From: Verrucomicrobiota bacterium
GTDB taxonomy: Bacteria > Verrucomicrobiota > Verrucomicrobiia > Verrucomicrobiales > DEV007
Assembly: GCA_027618625.1 (NCBI GenBank)
Contig: JAQCER010000246.1
Span: 1 to 6,069 of the forward strand
Direction: 5' to 3'
Length of the DNA: 6,069 bases
Positions 1 to 5,441 of the stretch are shown here, piece by piece; within the stretch, counting starts at the first letter, position 1; each line of letters opens with the position of its first letter. A model generated the notes under the pieces. The model saw only the letters and a list, made by a program, of their open reading frames with translations. It was not told the DNA's origin and did no database searches. A program made the position numbers and the translations under genes.

Positions 1-197
1 GGCTCGTAGACATTTCCGCCCAGGCACGAGATAGATAGTTAATGAGAAACAATTCTCTCGAGTGCGTCAATAGCGTTAGTTAGGGAGATAGTTTTACTGA
101 TTACATACCGACTCCCGGCTTCATGAGTGTTGCTTTTGGCTCAAGTGGTGTGGATGAGCGAGAGCTAACGGCACGGCCAACGAGGAGTCATATCTCG

Positions 198-374
198 TCA
201 CACCACCCATTCCCATTTGCAGGCCTTGAGGAAGGGCGGGGTGAGGCCGAGCTTCTTGGCGGCCGCAGGGTTGAGGTCGATGCATCCGGCGGTACCGAGC
301 TTGTCCTCCACCGTGTCATGAAGGCGGGAGCGATACTGGTGTTTGAATGGTGACTGTGCTGATTTCTTAAGTAA
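198..374 (-). pseudogene. Remnant of an RlpA-like (double-psi beta-barrel) protein C-terminus
   Basis: Read on the minus strand from about 374 down to a TGA at 198-200, one frame gives 58 codons. It contains KLGTAGCIDLNPAAAKKLGL and ends PPFLKACKWEWVV. From family knowledge, the pattern IDL-x-x-AAAKxLG is typical of the end of RlpA-like/double-psi beta-barrel proteins, where a hydrophobic strand follows and closes the domain. The frame has no ATG start and meets an in-frame TAA at 375-377. The other minus-strand frames upstream look like noise, so the front of the domain is missing. I infer a truncated gene remnant. It could also be the tail of a gene broken by a deletion. Family assignment is from motif memory only. 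Confidence 0.45.
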
Positions 375-396
375 TTAATTGTGATTGAGTTGGGTC

Positions 397-425
397 GTGA
401 CAACGCGCTGTTGTGGAATTTTAAC
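397..425 (+). promoter_or_regulatory. Candidate sigma-70-like promoter for the M23/oxidoreductase pair
   Basis: GTGACA at 397-402 (5 of 6 to TTGACA) and TTTAAC at 420-425 (4 of 6 to TATAAT) are separated by 17 bases. This would start transcription near 432, leaving a leader of roughly 110 bases before the ATG at 540. The inverted repeat ACAAC/GTTGT (400-404 and 410-414) overlaps the -35 box and spacer and could be an operator half-site pair. This is pattern matching only, and promoter consensus in this organism is unknown. Confidence 0.25.
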
Positions 426-539
426 ATTTTGCCTCTGCCGGGTTTGTGTTTATCTACTGGGAAGCGGTCGGCGGCACTCGTGAGAACGGGCGGCCGCTGC
501 CTCACTCTTCTTTCGTCCTTCCCCCAAATCCACTCTTCG

Positions 540-1385
540 ATGTTTCGCACTTTCCGAAGCCACCACTTGAAAGTAACCCTGCTGATTGCGGCTGTTGGAT
601 GCCTGTGGTCGGTAGGCGCGACGGACACTTCGAAAGTTCCCCTGGCCGATGGCTTCGACTACCCGGTTGGGAAGCCGGATGGGCAGGGATATTACGTTTT
701 CCGTGGATATTGGCCAAACGGCCACTTGGGTGAGGACTGGAACGGCAACGGTGGCGGCAATACCGACCTGGGAGATCCCGTCTATGCAATTGGAGACGGA
801 CTCGTCGTATTTTCTGAAGACTATCTCCGGGGCTGGGGCAACGTGATCATCATGCGCCACGCTTACCGCGAAGCCGATGGCCAGGTACAGTTTATTGATT
901 CCCTCTACGGTCATCTTGATCGTCGCGAAGTGAAGGTGCATGATGTGGTCAAGCGCGGCCAGCAGATCGGAACGATCGGGACGGCTCACGGAAAATACTA
1001 CGCCCACCTCCACTTCGAGATCCGTAAAAATCTGAAGATCGGCATGGCGCGCAATTCTTTCGATAAAGGCTTCAGCTCGTATCACAGCCCGAGAGTGTTT
1101 ATCAATGCGCATCGCAAGCTGCGTCCCGAGAATCGCTGGCATCCGGTGCCGATCAATAGCTTTGGTCATGCGGAGTCTCCGCAGACGCCTGGGCAGTCGG
1201 CTCCGACCGAGATCCGGGTGCCGAAAAAGGAAGAAAGGGATCCTCAGAAGAATGGTAATCTTGACGATGAACTGGAGCGCATTCTTGAGGAGAACCGCAA
1301 GATTCCCGAGGTGACCGATGAGGAGATGGATGGATTCTGGAAGAAGTTGAAAACGAAGCTCAAGACCAAGCGAGAAGCGCGCTGA
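540..1385 (+). CDS. Exported M23 family zinc metallopeptidase (LytM/endopeptidase type)
   Basis: The product is 281 residues. The frame is open upstream to an ATG at 381, but I choose the ATG at 540 because it begins a typical signal peptide: basic [11 protein letters not shown], a hydrophobic run [14 protein letters not shown], and likely cleavage near residues 27-28. The C21 context (AVGC) is a poor lipobox. The M23 domain spans about residues 35-165. The zinc ligands are visible: H62 and D66 in HLGED, and H158 in HLH (156-158), with H156 and H125 (YGHLD) as catalytic histidines. From family knowledge, such enzymes cut peptide cross-links in peptidoglycan outside the inner membrane; the substrate here is inferred. 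All key residues are present, so the enzyme should be active. After residue 200 comes a proline-rich then highly charged tail (about 225-281, ending [14 protein letters not shown]) with coiled-coil character. No clear ribosome binding site precedes the start. The next gene begins two bases after the stop, so the two are probably co-transcribed. Confidence 0.9.
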   Translation: MFRTFRSHHLKVTLLIAAVGCLWSVGATDTSKVPLADGFDYPVGKPDGQGYYVFRGYWPNGHLGEDWNGNGGGNTDLGDPVYAIGDGLVVFSEDYLRGWGNVIIMRHAYREADGQVQFIDSLYGHLDRREVKVHDVVKRGQQIGTIGTAHGKYYAHLHFEIRKNLKIGMARNSFDKGFSSYHSPRVFINAHRKLRPENRWHPVPINSFGHAESPQTPGQSAPTEIRVPKKEERDPQKNGNLDDELERILEENRKIPEVTDEEMDGFWKKLKTKLKTKREAR

Positions 1386-1387
1386 TC

Positions 1388-2851
1388 ATGTTGGAGTCGG
1401 CGGTGGCGGTGACCTCAGGCTGCAGGCACAATACTTACGATGCTGTGGTGGTCGGCTCTGGCCCCAATGGTCTGAGCGCTGCGCTTACGCTGGCGCGGCA
1501 GGGGCAGAGTGTTTTGGTGGTCGAGGCTGAGGACACGATCGGCGGTGGCCTGCGCACAAGGGAGCTCACTCTACCGGGGTTCCAGCACGATGTTTGTGCC
1601 ACGGTGATGGCGATGACAACGCTGTCGCCGTTCATGCGGTCGATCGACTGGGCGGAGTATGGAGTCGAATGGGCGGTGCCGCACTATCCGCTGGCACATC
1701 CCCTGGATGGTGGCCGTGCAGCGGTGCAGACCACCACGGTTGCGGGCACTGTCAATCGGCTGGGCGAGGATGGTATCGGCTGGGAGCGCATGCTGGGTCC
1801 ACTGGACGCTCACACTCCCGCGTTGATGGAGGACTTGCTAGGGCCGTTTCGGTTTCCGCCGAAGCATCCTTTTCTGATGGCACAGTTTGGCGTCCGGGCA
1901 GCGTTTTCTGCACGATCGATGGCCCGCATGCTGTTTCGCAGCGAACAGGCGCAGGCCCTGTATCTTGGCCATGCCGCGCATTCCATCCTTCCACTGACCA
2001 AGCCATTTACATCGGCAGTAGGTTTATTGCTCGCTGCCAGCGCGCACTGCACCGGATGGCCGGTTGCGCGGGGCGGTTCGCAGAGAATTGCCGATGCCAT
2101 CGCACGTAGCTTCACGGATAGGGGTGGAGAAATCGTCACCGGCTGGCGGGTCGAACACATTGATGAATTGCCGAACGCGAAAGCATATCTGTTCGATACC
2201 AGCCCACACGCATTGGCAAAAATTGCTGCATCGCGCCTGCCCGGATCGTTCTGCGACCGCCTGACTGCCTACCGGTTTGGCCCGGGAGCGTTCAAACTGG
2301 ATCTTGCACTGTCTGATCCGATCCCATGGACCGCGCAGGAATGCCGACTGGCCGGGACGGTCCATGTGTGTGGCGGAGCGGATGAACTCGTGGCGTCCGA
2401 AGCGGCCGCGTGGAGTGATCGGCCGACGGACAAGCCCTTCGTTCTCGTTGTTCAACCGACAGTGTTCGATCCCACCCGGGCACCGGACGGCAAGCACACA
2501 TGCTGGGCCTACTGCCACGTTCCTAACAATGCCACCATCGATATGACCGAGCCAGTCCTGGCGCAGATCGAACGTTTTGCGCCTGGCTTTCGCGATACCA
2601 TTTTGGCCATGCACATCATGTCGCCCGGAGCCTTCCAGCGATACAATCCCAACTACGTCGGTGGAGACATCATTGGTGGGGTGCAAGATCTGGGGCAAAT
2701 GTTCACCCGGCCAGTCGCCCGGTGGAATCCCTACACCACCCCGCAGCGTGATCTGTTCATCTGTTCCGCCTCGACCCCTCCCGGCGCAGGCATCCATGGT
2801 ATGTGCGGATACTTCGCCGCCCAGGCGGCCTTGCGGCAAATTCTACGGTAA
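1388..2851 (+). CDS. FAD-dependent oxidoreductase, phytoene desaturase/PYROXD2-like (COG1233 type)
   Basis: The product is 487 residues, a normal length for this family. The N-terminus carries the dinucleotide-binding Rossmann fold: VVGSGPNGLSAALTLA (residues 21-36) with GxGxxG at 23-28 and an acidic residue at the end of strand 2 (E46 in VVEAE). The family hallmark IGGGLRTREL follows at 51-60. The C-terminal FAD-contact segment is PPGAGIHGMCGYFAAQAAL (464-482). No signal peptide is evident, so it should be cytoplasmic or membrane-associated. From family knowledge, members include carotenoid desaturases and many uncharacterised flavoproteins. No phytoene synthase or other carotenoid gene is adjacent, so the substrate cannot be assigned and I do not call it crtI. 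The start at 1388 lies two bases after the peptidase stop, which suggests coupling in an operon. The first 16 or so residues before the Rossmann fold are not conserved-looking, so a slightly later start is possible. Confidence 0.9.
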   Translation: MLESAVAVTSGCRHNTYDAVVVGSGPNGLSAALTLARQGQSVLVVEAEDTIGGGLRTRELTLPGFQHDVCATVMAMTTLSPFMRSIDWAEYGVEWAVPHYPLAHPLDGGRAAVQTTTVAGTVNRLGEDGIGWERMLGPLDAHTPALMEDLLGPFRFPPKHPFLMAQFGVRAAFSARSMARMLFRSEQAQALYLGHAAHSILPLTKPFTSAVGLLLAASAHCTGWPVARGGSQRIADAIARSFTDRGGEIVTGWRVEHIDELPNAKAYLFDTSPHALAKIAASRLPGSFCDRLTAYRFGPGAFKLDLALSDPIPWTAQECRLAGTVHVCGGADELVASEAAAWSDRPTDKPFVLVVQPTVFDPTRAPDGKHTCWAYCHVPNNATIDMTEPVLAQIERFAPGFRDTILAMHIMSPGAFQRYNPNYVGGDIIGGVQDLGQMFTRPVARWNPYTTPQRDLFICSASTPPGAGIHGMCGYFAAQAALRQILR

Positions 2852-2868
2852 GCAGTAACCGCAGTAAC

Positions 2869-2897
2869 TTGACAGTCGCTGTCTGATGCTCTACCCA
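2869..2897 (+). promoter_or_regulatory. Possible promoter ahead of the leader frame
   Basis: A perfect TTGACA lies at 2869-2874, 18 bases after the oxidoreductase stop. A hexamer 17 bases downstream, TACCCA at 2892-2897, is a weak -10 (only the first two bases match TATAAT). If used, transcription would start at about 2904, exactly on the ATG of the short frame 2904-2969, giving a leaderless message. The -10 is poor, so this is tentative. Confidence 0.22.
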
Positions 2898-2903
2898 TCA
2901 CTC

Positions 2904-2969
2904 ATGACCAAGCGACCCGTATCCCTTATTCTCTCTGTCGTCCCTGTGGCGGCAGGCGGGCTTGTTTGA
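2904..2969 (+). CDS. Putative short hydrophobic leader peptide or small membrane protein (21 aa)
   Basis: The ATG at 2904 opens a 21-codon frame ending at TGA 2967-2969; an in-frame ATG at 2886 would extend it to 27 residues. The peptide has a basic start (MTKRP) followed by one hydrophobic stretch, VSLILSVVPVAAGGLV, long enough to sit in a membrane. No Shine-Dalgarno sequence precedes either ATG. It lies between the oxidoreductase gene and an intrinsic terminator that starts 30 bases after its stop. Its last sense codons (GGC GGG CTT, 2955-2963) are complementary to the terminator's left arm, so its translation could influence termination ahead of the MATE gene. It may equally be a chance frame, a small membrane protein or a type I toxin-like peptide. 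I do not recognise a family. Confidence 0.3.
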   Translation: MTKRPVSLILSVVPVAAGGLV

Positions 2970-2998
2970 TGAGTAGGTAACTTTTTCCATCCTTTTTC

Positions 2999-3039
2999 AA
3001 GAGCCCGCCGGATCCGTTCCTGTGGGCTCTTCTCTTTTT
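2999..3039 (+). terminator. Intrinsic (Rho-independent) terminator, possibly an attenuator
   Basis: AAGAGCCC (2999-3006) pairs perfectly with GGGCTCTT (3024-3031), with a 17-base loop that contains the palindrome CGGATCCG. The stem is followed by CTCTTTTT (3032-3039). It would end transcripts coming from the oxidoreductase side. It lies 52 bases before the MATE start, so it may also act on a transcript started in this gap. The left arm can alternatively pair with GGCGGGCTT at 2955-2963, which would prevent the terminator from forming. Confidence 0.72.
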
Positions 3040-3081
3040 GTCAGGAAGGCATGCAGGCTAGGGCCAGCGCTGCTCGATTCC

Positions 3082-3092
3082 TTGCACTGCAA
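3082..3092. repeat. 11-base palindrome overlapping the MATE start codon
   Basis: TTGCA (3082-3086), one central base, then TGCAA (3088-3092) form a perfect inverted repeat whose last base is the A of the MATE ATG. The one-base loop rules out a normal RNA hairpin, so any role would be as a DNA site for a dimeric regulator. It may be chance. Confidence 0.3.
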
Positions 3093-4438
3093 TGCACTCA
3101 TTCACCATCCTCCGCCGCGAAGCCAGGACGACGTTCGTTCTGGCTGTTCCGCTGATTGCCGGTCAACTGAGCCATATGCTGATGGCTGTCGTTGATACGC
3201 TGATGATTGGGCGCCTTGGCGTGGTTCAACTGGCCGCTGCCACTTTTGCTAACAACGTCATCCATTTACCATTCATGGTGGTGATCGGATTGACGATTGC
3301 CGTCTCCGTCCGTGTTTCTCAGGCGCGTGGGGCGGACGATCCGCCAGCGGCACGGGCTGCGCTCCGGCATGGCATGTTCCTTGGCCTCGCTGCCGGGGTT
3401 CTGACCTTGTTCGGCGCGGTGGTACTCGCGCCGTTTCTTGGATGGTTCGGGCAGGAGGCGGAAGTCGCTGGTGCAGCGGGAATATATTTCCAGATCATCG
3501 GAGTATCAATGATCCCGGCTGGTTGTTCGATGGCCATTAAGAATCACGCGGATGCGATGAATCGCCCATGGCCCGCCTTTGCCATTCTGCTCGGCGGAGT
3601 CGGGGTGAACGTGGTGCTGAACTGGATTCTGATTTACGGAAAAATCGGTTTTCCGGCTCTTGGACTGGAAGGGGCTGGGATTGCAACGCTGCTCGCCCGG
3701 ATAGCGACAGTGTTCGGATTGCTCTACTGGTGCACCCACGATCGCGGGATTCGCGAGTGGGTTCCGTATCATTGGTTCCGCAAGCCCGATTGGATCGCTG
3801 TGCGGTCGTTGATCAGGATCGGCTTCCCTGCCAGTATGCAATTGCTCGCCGAGAGCAGCGCATTTGTGGTCGCTACCATTCTGATCGGCACCATCAGCAA
3901 GGAGGCATTGGCATCACACCAGGTTGCGATCAGTTGCGCCGCCACGATTTTTATGGTGCCATTGGGATTGTCGATGGCGCTCACAGTGCGGACTGGTGAA
4001 GCATGGGGAGCAGGCGCGTCCGACCGGCTCCGGCCGATCGTAGTGAGCGCAGGCCTGATGGCGATCGGCTTCACCATCGTCAGCGCTCAGTGTTTTGTGT
4101 TCTTCAATGAGGCGATCGCTGGGTGGTTTTTGACTGATCCCGTCGCGCTTAAGCTCACTACGACTCTATTGCTTGTAGCCGCAGCATTTCAATTCAGCGA
4201 TGCCCTGCAGATCGTATTCGCAGGAGCACTGCGTGGACTGGATGATGTCCGCGTTCCAGCGTGGCTGGCCTTCTTCGCCTACTGGATCATCTCGCTGCCG
4301 CTGGGGTGGTGGATGTCCTACGGACTCGAGTGGGGCGTCGCCGGGATGTGGTGGGGGATCACTGTTGGCCTGACGTTGACGGCAGTGGCTCTTGGAGCTC
4401 GGGTTTGGGTGAAGACTTCGGGTCGACCTGCTCTGTAA
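3092..4438 (+). CDS. MATE family multidrug efflux transporter, NorM type
   Basis: The product is 448 residues, the usual length for a MATE pump, with about 12 hydrophobic helices in two similar halves. The opening LAVPLIAGQLSHMLMAVVDT and DTLMIGRLG are classic NorM-like sequence. Three acidic residues, D35, E254 (QLLAESS) and D370 (QFSDALQ), fall one position before D36, E255 and D371, the cation-coupling residues of Vibrio cholerae NorM (family knowledge). This supports a Na+- or H+-coupled exporter of cationic drugs or metabolites in the inner membrane. The start is secure: an in-frame TAG lies at 3059-3061 and no other start codon intervenes. No Shine-Dalgarno sequence is correctly placed; AGGAAGG at 3043-3049 is 42 bases too far. 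The upstream gap holds a terminator and possible leader. The 3' end overlaps the convergent methyltransferase by 80 bases. The exported substrate is not known. Confidence 0.94.
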   Translation: MHSFTILRREARTTFVLAVPLIAGQLSHMLMAVVDTLMIGRLGVVQLAAATFANNVIHLPFMVVIGLTIAVSVRVSQARGADDPPAARAALRHGMFLGLAAGVLTLFGAVVLAPFLGWFGQEAEVAGAAGIYFQIIGVSMIPAGCSMAIKNHADAMNRPWPAFAILLGGVGVNVVLNWILIYGKIGFPALGLEGAGIATLLARIATVFGLLYWCTHDRGIREWVPYHWFRKPDWIAVRSLIRIGFPASMQLLAESSAFVVATILIGTISKEALASHQVAISCAATIFMVPLGLSMALTVRTGEAWGAGASDRLRPIVVSAGLMAIGFTIVSAQCFVFFNEAIAGWFLTDPVALKLTTTLLLVAAAFQFSDALQIVFAGALRGLDDVRVPAWLAFFAYWIISLPLGWWMSYGLEWGVAGMWWGITVGLTLTAVALGARVWVKTSGRPAL

Positions 4439-5225
4439 CCGGTTTCGTTTCGTTCTCCGTGGAATCCGCTCTGCCAAAAAACATCAGATGCTGCCACGGC
4501 AGTTCATCAAATTCCCGCACCAGCTTGTAGCCGTTCGGCAGGTATTCCTTCAGAATCTGTTCTTTCGACATCTTGTGCAGGAGTTTGATGGGAACGTCGG
4601 GATCCTCGAGTCTGAATTCTACCAAGGCCAGTATACCATCCTTTTTCAGGCCTTTCAGCATGCCTTGGAGCATCTGCTCCGGGTGGGAGAACTCATGGTA
4701 TACATCGACCAGAAGGATGAGGTCGAACGTGTTCTCAGGCAGCATCGGATCGTGCAGCTTGTTTTCGATCGTCTCGATGTTCGTCAGCTCAGCAGCGCGA
4801 GCGCGTGCCTTCAGAAGGCGCAACATTTCAGGCTGGATATCGACTGCATACACCTTTCCTGTATCGCCGACGGCTTCCGCCATTTTCAACGAATGGTAAC
4901 CGTTGCCGCTACCCATGTCGCACACCACCATTCCCGGCTTCAGTTGCAACTCGCGCATCAGAACGGTGGTCGCCTCTTCGCGTTCCCGCTCCTGTCGCAA
5001 CAACCATTCCGCGCCTAGCCAGTGCATCGTTTGCGCAATCTCCCGGCCTTTGTAGGTTGTTAATGCCGGTGGAATGTCTTCATCGTTCTCGACGGTGTCG
5101 GTGTCGGTGTCGGTGGCAGTCGCAACTTCATCCCTTGCCGCCGGAGCCTCTTGAGCAAAGGCATCGGTGATCGGCAGTCCGAGAAGGATCAGTGGGGCGA
5201 GGGCGGCGGCGGTTGTTTTCTTCAT
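4359..5225 (-). CDS. Class I SAM-dependent methyltransferase with Sec signal peptide
   Basis: The product is 288 residues. I choose the ATG at 5223-5225 because it begins a clear signal peptide (MKKTTAAALAPLILLGLPIT, then DAFAQ) with cleavage expected after A24 (AFA). The frame stays open upstream to an ATG at 5343-5345, but that extension is Fic-relic sequence. After a short acidic Thr/Asp linker (36-50, with a TDTDTDT run) comes YKGREIAQTMHWLGAEWL (58-75), then the Rossmann methyltransferase domain: motif I VVCDMGSGNGYHS (100-112), the acidic ribose ligand D129 in VYAVD, and FDLILLVDVYHEF (168-180). The domain ends near residue 253. The last 35 or so residues are a hydrophilic proline-rich tail, of which residues 263-288 are encoded opposite the MATE gene. 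From family knowledge, I associate signal-peptide-bearing members with Planctomycetes and Verrucomicrobia; their substrate is unknown. SAM is made in the cytoplasm, so an exported enzyme is puzzling. No Shine-Dalgarno sequence is seen. It may share a transcript with the zinc-ribbon gene 216 bases upstream. Confidence 0.88.
   Translation of the reverse strand: MKKTTAAALAPLILLGLPITDAFAQEAPAARDEVATATDTDTDTVENDEDIPPALTTYKGREIAQTMHWLGAEWLLRQEREREEATTVLMRELQLKPGMVVCDMGSGNGYHSLKMAEAVGDTGKVYAVDIQPEMLRLLKARARAAELTNIETIENKLHDPMLPENTFDLILLVDVYHEFSHPEQMLQGMLKGLKKDGILALVEFRLEDPDVPIKLLHKMSKEQILKEYLPNGYKLVREFDELPWQHLMFFGRADSTENETKPVTEQVDPKSSPKPELQEPLPSTSGQQ
5095..5112 (-). repeat. Three-copy hexanucleotide tandem repeat in the methyltransferase linker
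   Basis: GTGTCG is repeated three times on the plus strand (5095-5100, 5101-5106, 5107-5112), followed by a decayed copy. On the coding strand it gives alternating Thr-Asp in the linker after the signal peptide. The six-base unit means slippage would change linker length without shifting the frame. Confidence 0.7.
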
Positions 5226-5441
5226 GCGGCAAGAGCATCTGCTTTCGATCGGAGACTGTCGAGGAACATTGCAGAGCGACAGGGCAAGTGATCGTCCAGG
5301 GGCTCCGCAGGTATCCGACAGCGACGTGTTGAGGCGGGCCACCATTCCGTTGCCATCGAGAAAAGGGTGTATCCACGCAAGCCGACGAGGTGAAGGAGCG
5401 AGAATATGCTTCGCTTTGATGGAATCAGGACGGCGGCGGCT
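5226..5441 (-). pseudogene. Relic of a Fic-domain (AMPylase-type) protein
   Basis: Minus-strand reading between the zinc-ribbon stop and the methyltransferase start gives RRLAWIHPFLDGNGMVARL (codons about 5331-5387). This matches the Fic active-site motif HxFx[D/E]GNGRxxR, with the catalytic His encoded at 5367-5369; in intact Fic proteins the motif region commonly reads WIHPFLDGNGRVARL. Here the first arginine after GNG is Met (5343-5345). Only a few residues before the motif look Fic-like (LAPSPRR), and after ARL the frame loses resemblance. One frame over, SPWTIT (about 5304-5287) and DRKQML (about 5250-5233) faintly resemble the post-motif WSISRGLAR...YKxxL of Fic proteins, suggesting a frameshift. 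The rest of the about 300-residue protein is absent, so this is a broken remnant. The relic is in phase with the methyltransferase without a stop. A short real N-terminal extension of the methyltransferase is the less likely alternative. Confidence 0.7.

Larger units (their letters stand above)
1..539. other. Gene-poor 5' region, no intact gene
   Basis: No convincing intact coding sequence is visible on either strand. The open frames here have odd composition and no recognisable motif. The stretch holds a small inverted repeat at 44-57 (GAGAA, four-base loop, TTCTC), a minus-strand RlpA-like remnant (198-374), and a possible promoter with an overlapping inverted repeat (397-425) for the peptidase gene. 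Bases 30-110 carry many stop triplets (TAG, TAA, TGA) in several frames, which argues against coding there. Confidence 0.7.

Noticed and set aside
42..59. Fur-box-like sequence AATGAGAAACAATTCTC
   Set aside because: The arms TGAGAA and TTCTC resemble a Fur site, but the spacing is one base too long, the right arm is incomplete and no iron gene follows. Kept only as a small inverted repeat.
123..353. 76-residue plus-strand frame
   Set aside because: No motif or homologue-like composition is visible, and the opposite strand carries a recognisable RlpA-like remnant over the same bases, so this looks like its antisense shadow.
381..539. Longer peptidase start at the ATG at 381
   Set aside because: The added 53 residues have no domain and would bury the clear signal peptide that begins at 540; the candidate promoter also lies within this extension.
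450..1169. Long minus-strand frame opposite the peptidase
   Set aside because: It is antisense to a gene with full catalytic motifs and shows no domain of its own, so it is a shadow frame.
1388..2851. Naming the oxidoreductase crtI (phytoene desaturase)
   Set aside because: The fold and motifs fit the wider COG1233 family, but no carotenoid gene is adjacent and specificity cannot be read from the sequence.
3051..3155. 34-codon frame starting at ATG 3051 after AGGAAGG
   Set aside because: The purine run is only one base from the ATG, too close for a ribosome binding site, and the frame mostly overlaps the secure MATE gene out of phase.
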